Below are positions 1 through 11,967 of a DNA stretch of 64,000 nt, piece by piece. Made by a program: the position numbers and the translations under genes. The DNA lies in contig NBAZ01000011.1 in assembly GCA_002794735.1 (NCBI GenBank), forward strand, positions 682,001 through 746,000, read 5' to 3'. A model generated the notes under the pieces. The model made no database searches. It was not told the origin of the DNA and saw only the letters and a program-made list of their open reading frames with translations. The first letter of the stretch is position 1, and each line of letters starts with the position of its first letter. Source of the stretch: Pyrrhoderma lamaoense. Taxonomy: Eukaryota > Basidiomycota > Agaricomycetes > Hymenochaetales > Hymenochaetaceae.

Positions 1-221
1 ATACTAATCATAATATTTTCGTTTAATCACATTATTTGATAGCTTTCGAATGATGACGATGAGAGTCTAAAGAAAATGGCAAAGATTGATGTTAAAGGAT
101 TTCAATACGTCTATTTATATACACAAGATCCCAATACTATAACCACAATTAACCTCAATACATTTCCAGGACTAGATAATAGTGTATCTATCAGTAATAC
201 AAAGGATACTGCAAAACAAGT

Positions 222-2017
222 CTAAGGTAGATCAAAAAATTCATTTAGTTTATCACTGATTATAGTAATTGCTTTCTTCATGGTATCAAACTAAGGACGA
301 ATATGGTTAACTCCATACTAACGGCCAAGAGTATCTTACTCACATCAACCAAGCTAAAAGCGATGCGCAAGTGGCCCTCAGTCTCTTTCTGGATATCCTC
401 TGAAGCAGCAAACATCCAGCCAGGACCAATAAGAACGCCAGCATCAGCGATCTTTTCCCATAGCTTCATCTCGAGCACAGCTTTATCTTGAGGTTTGAAC
501 GAAGGATGATTCTCAAAATGAATCTTCATCTACTCACCGGGAACATTAGCTGAGTAAGAGGGGAGAAGAATGAATATAATAACTAACCCAGATAAACATT
601 CCCGAAGTAGGCGGAACGAAGCTAAAAATGGATTGATCATCTGTCATGTATTTCTCCGACGTAGTCTGCCTCGATGCTATCACTTTAGGGTATGCCACAA
701 GAGCTGTGCAACCAGCCCAAGGTCCCTGGGCAGAGTAGGCTGACTGCATATTAAAATGAGAAGAGAGCTCATCGATAAAGAAATCTCGTCGTTGCGTATA
801 TTCGGAACGTAAACCTCTCAGCCAACGGATATACCCAGTATATCCCCATTGTTTCGTTAGTAGTTGAGCAATCACAGACTGTATTCAAAGTCTAAGCTCA
901 AGCAGATATTTGGAGCCGATATTTTCAAAACCAGTTGACTCACCTGACCGAAACCACAAGGCGCCTGGGTAGATGTCTCACCCTGGCGCTCAAAACGTTC
1001 CGCGAAGACTTCATTACAAGTGAACCAACCGAGCCGGGATCCGGGAGCAATTGTCTTAGAAAAGGAGTCAAGACGCACGACGCGTCCTTGGTAATCAAAT
1101 TTGAGGAAGGACGGCGCGAGTTTCGAGAGAAACTCTGAGTCTCCATCCTTAGTCTTCGGATAGGAACGAGATGCTCGTGGGACGTATGGGTCTTGTTGTA
1201 GAAAGAAGTACGGGTCGTCCTCAATGATAATTACATCATATTCTACGCATATATCGTAGATCTCTTTCTTCCTAGTGGCTCCCATAGTTGCACCAGTGGG
1301 ATTCTGGCCTACTGGGACCGTGTATAGGACATGAGGCCGAGGAGAACCACGTATTTTTTCATCCCATTCTGCTAGAACCTTTCGAAGATCGTCACTTCGC
1401 ATCCCTTCTCCATCGATTTTAACGGAAGCAGGAGCAACACGATGAGGTCTCGCAGAAGCAAGTGCTGAGGGATAAGTCCATTCTTCGGTCAGAAACATCT
1501 CACCAGGATTACACAATGTCTGAATCGCTTTCCCGAAACCGTCTGTATTTCCTGCATGTACAAGTATGGTTACATCGGAATATTGTGGTTGATATACACG
1601 CGATGTAAATGTCCTGATGAAATTCTGTAGAGGCACAAGACCTTGAGCTGTTCCATATTGGAGGGCTATCTCGAGTGAAACAGCATCCTGTGGGCGCGAG
1701 GATGAATATTTTGGAATATCCATATGCTCCGTACGTTCCCCCTTCGAAAACAACCTCCAAAACCATGATACACTAGAATCCGAAGACGTTGAGGGAGTAA
1801 GGGCAAAAGAATCGGAAACCAAAGTCTCGGCAGTCAAAGATGCCAAAGGGAAGTATGCAGGAGAGGGCATACCGCCAGCTAAACTGATGATGCCAGGTTG
1901 GCCAAAGTACTTTGCTAACCCTTTCAAGGGGGATGTCTCCCGAGCCTTCGAAAGCTCTGACAAATGGTGCGAAAGGTCGATAGCCTTGGGAAGCTTCTCA
2001 TCGCTTGAAAGCATCAT
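222..2017 (-). CDS. Aro8/kynurenine-type PLP aminotransferase
   Basis: Fold-type I aminotransferase of the Aro8 / 2-aminoadipate / kynurenine aminotransferase family, which moves amino groups between aromatic or aminoadipate substrates and 2-oxo acids. I join four exons: 2017-944, 878-588, 529-344 and 290-222, all in phase, giving 539 aa, a usual length for the fungal family. Visible motifs are SLAGGMPSP near residue 45, VPVGQNPTG (234-242) in the PLP pocket, EDDPY (266-270), the Schiff-base lysine in DSFSKT (Lys321), and the SRLGW arginine (Arg328). The introns (65, 58 and 53 nt) start with GTGAGT or GTTAGT. The start is the first ATG (two Met in a row). It is divergent from the BTB gene, with about 500 bp between them. 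No lesions seen. The exact substrate cannot be read from the sequence. Confidence 0.93.
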
Positions 2018-2521
2018 GACCGTACTTGTGATTGTGATTCGGTATTCTCTATACTTCAGCTCAAGCTTGTAGAGCCTTCGTTATCAAGAGATAGGGTAGA
2101 GAGTGTGGCATGGAATATAAGAGATAAGTGTATCTGAGTAAGCGACTAATCACTGCTGAGTGATCATGAGAAGCCGGTTCGGCTTCAGTTCAAATATCTA
2201 CATTCTGCTTTTATCGCGCCGTATACGCAAGAAAGTTTGTCTGCGGTCAAAGGTGAGGTGAAAAACATTGAAACAGTATCGTAGCCTTTGATGAAAGGTG
2301 GCTTGGTCCAATTCTAGTAAATAACTGTCACAAACCTCATACGTGCTATGGCGCAATGTCAATTTCCATTACCATAAGCCAAATACAGCAAAGTATTCGA
2401 TCGACACTTGTCAGGCTATCTACTCGTGATGTAATAATATTACATAATTATGATCAGTATACAGCACCTTTGTAAGCGTCAACTGGTAATTCTTCAACAT
2501 GATCATCATTCAAACTTAAGA
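2018..2521. promoter_or_regulatory. Divergent intergenic region, aminotransferase / BTB gene
   Basis: A 504-bp gap between two start codons that point away from each other, so it should hold both promoters. I see no convincing TATA box or repeated operator-like motif and assign no sites. Confidence 0.35.
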
Positions 2522-3650
2522 ATGGGGGGTAAAATCCAGAGAGATCCCTGGTTTGAAGATGGAAATCTCATACTTGAAGCAGATGATAATGTCTGTTTCA
2601 AAGTTCATCGTGGGGTACTATCCCGCCAGTCCGAAATTTTTCAAGATATGTTATCCATCCCACAACCGGAAACTTTTGCAAAGGATACAACTACATGTCA
2701 GATAGTTCGTATGTACGATTTGCCTATTGAACTCTCTATATTACTGAAGGCTGTTTATGATGGAGCGTAAGTTCTCAATACAACCACTTCGAGTATTGCT
2801 CAACCGTCCTTCAGTGCATTCGAAACTCGTGATATTGATGATTTCTTCTATCTTGCTTCAATCTTGCGTCTGTCTACGAAGTATTTTATCGCTCACCTGC
2901 GGCACCAAGCCATCAAAGCTCTGGTTAAAACATGGTCGAATACTCTTCAAGGTCATGATGCGATGGTTGAGCGCGCTCTTCGAACGCCAACGAATATGGA
3001 TCCCAATAGCCTGACATATCCATATGTACATCCTATCCACGTTCTTAATCTAGCAAGGGAGACCAACGTACAGACTGTTGTACCTTCTGCTGTCTACTTC
3101 CTCTCCGTCTATCCTATCAGAGACTTAATAAGTGGTACTCATCCGAAGCTAACTGTCGAATCTAGTCTGGGCCTTCCTCGCCCTTCATCTTCCCTTTCAA
3201 ATGAGGATCTAAAACTATACAGCATCATGTATCAGCACCGTATAGATATCATTTTAGATTATTCTCGGACTTTTTGGGGAAGCGCCGTGCCTCGGCGATG
3301 TGCGAATTTAAGGACTGTCGTGTCGTGGCTAGTAATCATTCTGAAGAGATTAAAGACACTGGAGATTTCGTTAGCCCATGTACACAAACATTTGCGCGCA
3401 TTGCATCACGTGTCTCTCGTTCTTGGTATACACGCACTGGTCCTCTTACATGGATATCACAGTCTGTTGAGATGTGCGATAAAGCCGATCTGCCCTATGT
3501 CCTTTCTGCAAATCTCAGTTTGTAAAAGATGCCAAGGAATACAGAAACTCTATATGGGATCAGCTTCCTGGAGTCATTGACTTGCCATCATGGGCGGAAA
3601 TGGCTAAATCGGATCTATCTGAAGAACAATTCAGAGCATCCTTTGACTAG
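2522..3650 (+). pseudogene. BTB/POZ-domain protein with two one-base frameshifts
   Basis: Member of the large Agaricomycete BTB/POZ family (protein-interaction domain, often a cullin-3 adaptor; role of this member unknown). Exon 1 (2522-2766) encodes the BTB start: DPWFEDGNLILEADD, then FKVHRGVLSRQSEIFQDML. A 48-nt intron (2767-2814) follows. Exon 2 begins in phase with the family's helical region and PSAVYFLSVYPI. Near 3275 the homologous reading moves to the next frame (MCEFKDC, then SRSWYTRTGPL), and near 3503 it moves again to FCKSQFVKDAKEY..., ending at TAG 3648-3650. Both shifts equal one missing base beside a T run. With two bases restored the length would be 360 codons plus stop. It is either a recent pseudogene or carries consensus errors. 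I start at the ATG just before the conserved block. Confidence 0.75.
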
Positions 3651-4866
3651 TATACCTAGTATTCATTTGTGAATTATATACTATGGAGGTTTTTCTCACT
3701 TGCATTACTCGAGTAAGCCTCGGCTCCACTGATAGCAATTTCACACTTTCCTTCTTCAGAAGCAATCTCAGGAGTCAGCATCAAGCCATCTCTCTGGAAC
3801 GTCATTTGTTCTCTTAGACAATGTTACACATGGTATTACCTGCAGAACCGGTTAATTCGCCGCAGTTATCTCATCCGTATGCGCCCTCTTCAACTCGGTA
3901 AGTCTAGTAAAAAAACTGTATCTTGTCTATTCTTATAGATAACGCAAACAAAAAAGGTTGCTGAGATGGAAGTTAACATTTCTTGAAATAATATCACAAC
4001 AGCATTCAATCGCGTCCTTATGCTCTGAAGCGACATATATAGTCACTTTATCTCGGGGATCTATTCCTCCTTTTCACTTTTAGCTACCGGAATTTTTTCT
4101 GAGCTTTCTATAGAACGTTCTTTCTGGAGATTTCATGAGAATACCCGAGTCGAAGTTGAAATTGTTTTCAGTGAGATCTCACATGTTTTCAGCACTATTT
4201 AAACATGAAACTTTCGTTTGTTTAATGTAGAGAATCAGACATTTATCCGACTTCTTATTCTTCTTCCTTAATGATGGATCGCTGTACTGATTCTCTTGAC
4301 TTCTTTGGACAATCCCAGAAGATATAAAGAGTGAGAATGTTGTCTATGCTGAAGCTATTGCATCCTCCTGGCGTGGAAATTTGACAAAACGTTGTTATTA
4401 CCTGTACGAATGCTCATGTAGCTGTTGTAAAAAAGCATGATGTTAGGACCTGCTTTCCTTGGATAACTAGAGTTTGTCTCTTAACCATTAAATCATTTTA
4501 TCAGTTTTTGCATGGTAAAAATAAACGAAGACACTAGATAAAATAATCCCCGGACATTTAGCTATTTTCTCAGGCTGTTGATATTCCGCGAGCAACTTCT
4601 CATGATCGGTCTAAATGCGCATTTTGTTTCCGAGGTTCGCACTATTGAGTCCTACAGTTTTAGCAACTATATCTAATAAATGTATTATGGGTTTGCATCC
4701 ATTCTCGGAGCTCGCCATCCTATATACATTCTTCTTCCCCTTAATCCCTCTTCACTCTTCCCCTCTAGGTGACCTTCCCCTCCATCCTTCGAACACTTGC
4801 TTTTGAGGGCATTTGCATCGTTTATGAAACTGGCCTTTTTCCCGTAGCTACCCAGCTGTCTCAACG
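3651..4866. other. Intergenic, no supported gene
   Basis: About 1.2 kb between the BTB gene and the membrane-protein gene. A short spliced reading (3821 to about 3990) is possible but matches no family I know and is too short to call. Confidence 0.5.
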
Positions 4867-7006
4867 ATGAGTAACGATGATACTATGGATACTCTGTACG
4901 GCGCGGCATTTGTAGCCTTGGTCGTCAGCGCGATGTGAGTTAACAATCGCATTCTATAGCAAAGGGAAAGGGCTGACTTGTGATTCATAAGACTATACGG
5001 CTTAACCCTTTTACAAACGTATGTAATCCTCTCTGTGCTTGTAGAAGTTCGTCGTTACTATGATATTCAACGTAGTTGAACCGTAGCTTCAATTATTTCC
5101 GAGCTTATACACGAGATCCCAAAGGTTTGAAGCTTCTTGTCATCGTGTTATGGTTGGACCAGCATTTTCCATGGTTTGATATATGGACTAAATGAGTCAC
5201 TAGGGCATTTGACACGCTTCATCTTATTCTTTGCACCGTTACTATGTATTGGTACGAAAGCTAACAATTACTACTTAATTGAAGGCGCTGATCATCATTT
5301 AGGTATCTAATCACCAATTTCAATAACCCCCAAATACTTGCATTCAATCACTGGGCACTTAACGTACGTTTCAGATGCATGTGGTTAACTATGGTGGGAT
5401 TCTCACTCATATGTCTTAATTTAGTTGCAGACAGATTGTAATGTAAATGGGTTAAACATATTGAATGAAAACATAGGTTGACTACGATTATAGGGCCTCA
5501 TAGGGATGTTGGTTGAGTTGTAAGTTCCCCATCGCTCCGCAATGAGGTTATGCTTCTAACGAAAGCAGGTTCTTTGCTCAGAGGGTTTGGAGAGGTGAGT
5601 ACTTTGATGATAGAATCTGAATTTCGTCTAGCTAAGTGAAAAAAGTTAGCAACAATAGATTTCTCACTGGAATCGTTGTAAGTTTTTAAAGCGGGATATA
5701 GAAGCTCGTTAGTTAGTAAGCTGTATTCAGATCATACTTGCATGCATCCACTTTGGACTTGGAATCTGTAAGCCCCTTGTAGGCTCTCTGTCTTTATCAC
5801 GTCTAATATACCTTAATTTCAGACTTTACAGAAAGAGGGTTCGTAATGTGTGATATGATCAATAATTTTGACTTGCTGAGGAGCATAAAATAGCTTCGAA
5901 CTTCGAGAATTCTCAAAATATAGCCAACTCACTTGGGTGACTGTTACGGGTCTAGGTAGTGCGGCGGCCGCGGATGTAATTATCGCAGCTTCGTTAGTAT
6001 TTTTCTTGAGTAGGAGCCGCACCGGATTTCAACAGTAAGCTCTAATCATGTCAGATTTGCCCTTGCTTATGATTCGGTTTTCTCTGAAGGACGGATTCAT
6101 TGATACAGACGTTAATTATGTATGCTGTGAACACTGGACTACTCACAAGTATTTGTGCGACTGTGGCTGTTATATGTGTAAGAATCAACTCCTAGAGAAA
6201 GCTCCTGGCATTTAAATTTGTCACAGTTTGCAGTAATGCCAACAAACTTTATCTGGCTTAGCTTTTTTTGGTGTCTTGGAAAGTGTAAGTAGCATTTCTA
6301 CAGGAGATCGGAGAAAAAGACTTATAAACCAACTTGATCAGTATATGTTAACTCGCTGCTTGCGTCGTGCGTTACCTCAATTGATTCTGCTACATCTCCA
6401 TAAATTCATCTTTTGTGACCCTCAAGTTTAAATAGCCGGGAAGCGTTACGAGAACGTTTACTACCCAAAGATGCCACAGTTGTTAATTTCTCGAATATAA
6501 GATCGGATCCAATTTCCCCGGGAGTAAATAGAAGGTTTTCGCACTCAAGTCAGGTAAAATAAATTTGCACGATAAGCATAATTCCTAGCTAAAAGTCACA
6601 TTTAAACCTTATTAGGCTCATACAAAACTCAGGATTACTGTTGAGACTACGGAAGAACGGACATCCGATTATTACTCGGTGAGTATCTTAGCTCCTGATA
6701 CCAGTTTACATCTCATAAGCTATATAGAAACCCGGTTCACCGATAGAATCGAGCTTTACTACCTTTCCTCCCGTAACTAAGTCACCCTTTCTAAACAAAC
6801 ATGGAACTGAGGACCCGAAACCTCACCTGGGAGCTATAGTTTACCCCACATCTACCCACCCTCAAGTCGATCCACCTGAGCAATGGTATTGGAAGCTATA
6901 TATACGAGATCGCAGGAAATGGGGGCCTAAAAGTTTTATACGTGTACTATGTTTATGTAACTTGATCTACCTCTGGGCTGTCTTTGCTCGTTTAACAACA
7001 AATTAG
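4867..7006 (+). CDS. DUF6534-type multi-pass membrane protein, 18 exons
   Basis: Predicted seven-helix, receptor-like membrane protein of the basidiomycete DUF6534 family (no known ligand). No single open frame shows it; I joined short exons with GT..AG introns in phase: 4867-4934, 4992-5018, 5087-5152, 5204-5251, 5303-5363, 5425-5442, 5494-5519, 5569-5594, 5637-5677, 5731-5767, 5823-5847, 5894-6034, 6090-6177, 6227-6284, 6342-6366, 6427-6553, 6616-6678, 6728-7006 (about 407 aa). Family landmarks in order: LYGLTLLQT, AFDTLHLILCTVTMYWY, NWALN-like NHWALN, LQTDCN, GLIGMLVELFFAQRVWR, ACIHFGLGI, TWVTVTGLGSAAAADVI, RSRTGF, TDSLIQTLIMYAVNTGLLT, MPTNFIWL, and YVNSLLASLNSREALRERL. The donor of exon 3 (GTTGGA), the acceptor of exon 9, the donor of exon 11 and the last two exons are the least certain; the tail could end elsewhere. 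Confidence 0.85.
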
Positions 7007-8720
7007 CATTCTGATTTGTACTCCCTTCACCCTGCTACAACTCCTAATAGGCGGTACGATGATTTGCTTTCCAGAGTGGAATGAAAGTAGGAGATAACAA
7101 AGTATGGACGTCCGCAATATCAGCATTCACACCCCTTTTCATTTGATGATGATCTTGAAGACACGGTTGTCCCTACTCTCGTAACTTCATTACGCTAATC
7201 TCACAAAATTGGTTTCCTCCCTATTTATGGATTCTCAACAAATAACCAAACTATTATACCTTTAATCATTGTTATATCATGTGTAAACTTCTATATTAGT
7301 GCACAGTTTTCTTAATAGGTAAGCAGAAACACATTCAATGATCATACGGAACAATCGAAAGTGGCATATTTGAAGATCAGAACCAATCACATTTGTTGAT
7401 TCGCAGATTACCAACAAAGACTGGATTGATTCTATCCGAATTCGATCATCTCAAGAATTCGACGGCTAGACTAAAAGCAAGGCCCCGTGTACATGCAAGA
7501 TTATTAGGGCGACTACGAAAGTCTAGACTACAGAGAATACCTTCATTTATATGGGTTTAATTTATTCTTATCACAGACGCAAAAGATGACCAGAGCCATA
7601 TGAGATGTACCCACTGTCTGTGTATCGAATAGAATACAAAAAATGCATATCCGGGAAGTCTGTATCATATTTTGTCGTGCAATGGTGTGCGCAAGTCCAA
7701 GCTGCTTAACCGAGTTTAGCGACTCAAATCCAATCTACTATAATTAGGCTTTCAACCTGATACAAGAGAGATGGCCTTTCACAACGTTCCTAGCTTCTCT
7801 GGGAGGACGTTGTAAAGGGTATTACAAGTACAGTACCACACTATGTTCAACGGCTCGTATCTCGGCTTTAAAGACTAAGTTTTTTCCGAAACCTTCTTGC
7901 TGCAGAAGCAAGAAGACAAGACAGTTTAATGTAGCTATGACGGTATGCTAGTATATTTCTTCATACGAGCAATGCCACATAACTGACGTCTATAGATTAC
8001 ATAGTACCAGTGATCACAAGTGTGTCTAAGAAAAACTTCTGCTCCAGAAAAGCAATCCATGAACCCCGCTTCATAGTTAAATGAACCAGATATCGTGAAT
8101 GTCAATCGACAATCGGAAACAAGGTTCTCGTTTGGTATTCTCAACCAGTCGAGAACCAGTACTAATTATACCCACTCACACGAAATTTTAAGAACTGAAG
8201 CACCCATGTGACAGGAAAGTTTACAAAGGGTCAGGGCCCGAAGGAAGGCGTATTAAGGAGCAAATATTGCTCATAAACCAAGAATGGACTTTTTGTTTGT
8301 CAGCAGGTTGGTCCTGCTTCATGCCAATCCTTAAGAATTTCTGACATATATTTACATCTTGGACCCTGGATTTGTTGCTCAGCGATTGCTCAGTGCCAAA
8401 GAGAAGCATGCTTACATTCAACCTCTAAGGAGCATGATATCCGCCGGGAGGAATAGAGCCAAGCTACAGGCCCCCGGCGAGTGATCTTCTGAGAAATTTC
8501 AAAACCTTCGCACACAAGCTATTAACCAACTTCAGACAGAGACTATCATCCCACTCTTCCGATATTAGCCGATTATGGTAAAAGGAATTTTATTCGGAGT
8601 TTAGATACAAACCATCTTTCAACCACCTACTAGTAAACATTCCGCCAATCACTCCTATTATAAGCAGATATTAGCACCTATGAAAATATCTATCAGATTA
8701 TAAACACACCAGCTTCAGAG
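7007..8720. other. Intergenic with possible unidentified minus-strand exons
   Basis: About 1.7 kb without a gene I can name. On the minus strand, 8421-8221 and 8144-7935 hold open frames that could be exons of one intron-rich gene: the first is preceded by an acceptor-like CCTTAG, and GTGAGT with a nearby AG occurs between them. In other frames the same stretch reads well for short runs (for example around RCKYMSEILKDWHEAGP) but is broken by stops, so this may be a decayed gene. On the plus strand, 7108-7197 reads as an acidic tail ending in TAA. None of these matches a family I recognise. Confidence 0.3.
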
Positions 8721-10010
8721 TCATCTAGTTACAAAATTTAAGAGCTTCTGTACAACTTCGTTTGGTTTCTCTTGTTGGACCCAGTGCCCTGCACCTTTAA
8801 TGAAGCAAATCCCATCCGGACCCTCTCTCATCAAAGGGCAAACTATTCGCATCCTGTCTTGTGCTAACGGGTATTGGTACGGGTTCCAATCCATGTCCCC
8901 GGCAACAAACATTGCTGGTACTTCAATTTTTTTCTGCGCGAAGAGTGCGAACTCATGCATGTAGTCCTTATTAGCCAGTGATATGGATTGCAACGAATCG
9001 CCGATTCGGCCGAGGCCAGTAGCAATGCGATATCTATTCAAACCACCCTGAAAACCTGTCCGTCCGTATTCACTCGCATAAACGGCCACTTCTTCGTCAC
9101 TCAGCCACGCTCGACTTCTCTCAAGGTCAGCACCTTCCGGAGCATAGTCGTGTGCAATCTCTGGCATAGTTTTTCCACGAGGCATCAGATAGTACGGAGG
9201 GAGATAGTTAATTTCATCTTGCGTCCAGCTTTGGATGGTTCGCGGAGGATAAGGATAGGGCCAACATGCGGACTTTATATGGAAATACGCTCGAAAGAAT
9301 GCCTGTAACTGGGGCATGTTAAGTTCTTTATGCATCTGTATATCTGCTTGAGGTAGAGAAAAATAATGCTGATAGTGCATTCGCGGAGGATTGAGGCTTG
9401 CATTGATCTTATCTTGGGTGATTCCAGGATGCTCTTGAGTTGCTTGAAGTTGCGCTGCTTGTACAGCCTCTCCAAGCGTAGCATACGTTGGTACTCCCAT
9501 AGGCACGGTCGGAGCGCCAAAGTAAGGAGAAGACATCATAAACAGTTTTCGAAATACATCAGGGCGTACAAGCGTACAATGTCCCGAGACAATTGAACCA
9601 AAGTCATGTCCAACAATACAGGCAACGTGATCGTATCCGAGAGCAAAGACAAATGAGGCGATATCGCGGACAAGATTGACAAGACGAAAAGAGTCCAATG
9701 AATGCTCATAGGTATAAGGATACACATCTGAGCCACGACCTGGAAGCGGAACAGTGCGGCCGAATCCACGCTGGTCGGGCGCTACAACACGAAAGCCTCG
9801 ATCTGCAAGGGGTCTCATGACTTTCCTCCAGGATATCGCAAGCTCAGGAAAACCATGTAACATAACGATAAGGGCAGGTTTTCCTGAATGCGACAAGTGT
9901 GGTCTAGCGTCCAGGAAATGTACGAGAAGATCGTTCACAACGACATATGAGGATTGAATACCGTCAGGAAGCGGAAGAGGAGGGAGATCCAAAGCTTGAG
10001 AGGGATGCAT
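8721..10010 (-). CDS. Epoxide-hydrolase-like alpha/beta hydrolase
   Basis: Intronless 429-aa alpha/beta-hydrolase of the epoxide hydrolase / haloalkane dehalogenase clan, which opens epoxides to diols through an Asp nucleophile. Visible features: oxyanion-hole motif HGFPE (52-56), DQRGFG (79-84), and the nucleophile elbow GHDFGS with Asp136 in place of Ser, which argues against an esterase. Then comes a lid with several Tyr residues, an acidic AGDMDW segment (370-375) likely to supply the third catalytic residue, and GAGHW with the catalytic His409 near the end. There is no signal peptide, so a cytosolic enzyme is likely. The start is the only sensible Met ahead of the conserved block. The upstream 10.37 kb region has a TATATA stretch. 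Substrate unknown; detoxification or secondary metabolism are both possible. Confidence 0.9.
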   Translation of the reverse strand: MHPSQALDLPPLPLPDGIQSSYVVVNDLLVHFLDARPHLSHSGKPALIVMLHGFPELAISWRKVMRPLADRGFRVVAPDQRGFGRTVPLPGRGSDVYPYTYEHSLDSFRLVNLVRDIASFVFALGYDHVACIVGHDFGSIVSGHCTLVRPDVFRKLFMMSSPYFGAPTVPMGVPTYATLGEAVQAAQLQATQEHPGITQDKINASLNPPRMHYQHYFSLPQADIQMHKELNMPQLQAFFRAYFHIKSACWPYPYPPRTIQSWTQDEINYLPPYYLMPRGKTMPEIAHDYAPEGADLERSRAWLSDEEVAVYASEYGRTGFQGGLNRYRIATGLGRIGDSLQSISLANKDYMHEFALFAQKKIEVPAMFVAGDMDWNPYQYPLAQDRMRIVCPLMREGPDGICFIKGAGHWVQQEKPNEVVQKLLNFVTR

Positions 10011-11967
10011 CGTAATCCGACCTCGAGAAGAGATTAATGCTTCAGATTCTAGTCAGAGCTTTTAACCCCAAAACCAGCTCTACCCAGCAGCGCTTTCGAA
10101 CACATACTCGGGCCGGAAATACTATGCATAGTAATGGTTCTCTTCCACAAGTATACTTGGTGAGAGATGAACTCAAAATTGTCTTTCTATGATTTTAACC
10201 GCCGGATGATCTGCTTTCCTTTCATAGGCACAACACCTCTCTCTACACCTCATAACTCGTACCAAATTTCAACCTCCGTGAACCTGGGGGACCCGTTCCA
10301 CCGACGACTATTATTTTCATAGGTCTCGACTCAACGTGGTACTCCTGTTGGTACTTGGAGCGAACCGCTCATATATAAGCTTACATTCCATCGCAACCAA
10401 AATCGATTGAATTGCAAACTTCTGATTACTCCATCATATTCAATTTACCGGGCTTCTATCTTTTAATCGAAGATGAATCACGTTTTATCCCTTTCAATCT
10501 ACAATCTCATCTCTTCAGCCTGGAAAAAGCATGTTCGCGGAGCATTCTACAGCTAAATTGAAAAGAATTTTTTAAGGTGTATTCGTCCTTAAATGAGATT
10601 ATGTAATCAAACTCTTCTATTTCTATGTCAATAACACAATCTAAATTATGCACAAACATGCAACCACCCCATTAGAATAAGCCATGAGCACGCTATTTCC
10701 CCCTTCGCGCTTTTAGAAGAACATCTACCATCGCTCCTAGCCTCGACACCACCTCAGGTAGGGCCGGCTCAATATGGAACCTTCAACGGGAGAACTCCTT
10801 AGCCTCTCCCCTCTCACAATGTCCCGACACACCTTGCCTGATATCACGTAAAGCACCGATTCTTCGTAGATACGCTTGATATCGAATTCGTTATTCTTTC
10901 CTTCAGTCATACCACGAGTAACCGCCCTTTATCCACTATTATCTAACATTGATACCATCTAGGATCATGCGCCCACTTCCTGGATGAGCAACTGGAGGGG
11001 TGTTCAACAAATGGGAAGCTCTAACTTAAGGGTCCAAGTAGGGGATAATACAATAATTTCTTGAAAATATTATATAGGAGATAGCAGGAACTTCCACGGT
11101 CAGGCTCAGTCGCATTGACTTGATAGACTGAAAGAAACGTTGCTGTCCTTCGCAAGATTTGCTCCGAAGATTAAAATGTTTCCTTTCGCTGATACCCTTG
11201 AGCGTCAGCGTATGTAAGACCACATGAGCCCCTACTTTCTATTCCCGTAAGTGAATCGCCTATAGTTGAAAACGTTACGTTTGATTGAAGGTACAGAATT
11301 CTGAGTATAGGAGTTAAGCAGTTCTTCTTTGTAGATGAACAATCAGTGTGGGTATATCATAACCTCTATGTATAAGCTGAGTTTCATAGTGCGTCGGTGC
11401 CTTTTAAGAACCGACGAATCATCTATCTGCTCGATCAGAATAAACTCGAAATAAATACCAATTTTCTCCAATAATAAGTACAAGAAAAAATACGATATGA
11501 TGCTGCAAGAAAATGAAGAACCATTAACTGTTTGCAAAGTCCGACAATCAGTTAAGTCCTGCTATAAGTATATGTATAATAACACTGAAAAGAAAAGAGG
11601 CTAAGCGGGTTAATGATGGGTTAATGACAATGGTGATAATGACGTGAAAAGAAGATTATTTCTGCGATCAGGTCATAGAAAGTTTAAGTCAGAGAGATAT
11701 AGCTTGATACACGTAAGCTGAAACAGGACGGAATATCAAAAAGAGCTTGAGTCGGAAGAATAAAAGTAATATTGAATAAGAAATGAAGGAGAAGCAAACT
11801 TCCAGGGTATCAGTTACGAATTATGTACGGTTATGTAAGGAAAAAAGTAAGGATACACGGCGCACTCTCTCAAGAGGCAAGATAGCAAGGGTTAAAGGAG
11901 GCGTGACAAAAACAACAAAATAATTGTCCGGACAAAACGAGACTATTTGACAAGATATTTCAAAATT
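10011..11967. other. Intergenic, no supported gene
   Basis: About 2 kb between the hydrolase start and the 3' end of the Ser/Pro-rich gene. It should contain the hydrolase promoter; a TATATAA-like stretch lies at about 10370-10378. Short open frames at 11026-11537 look random. Confidence 0.5.

Noticed and set aside
4615..4806. 63-codon frame just upstream of the DUF6534 gene as an upstream gene
   Set aside because: Short, Leu/Pro/Phe-rich by chance in pyrimidine-rich promoter sequence, with no motif.
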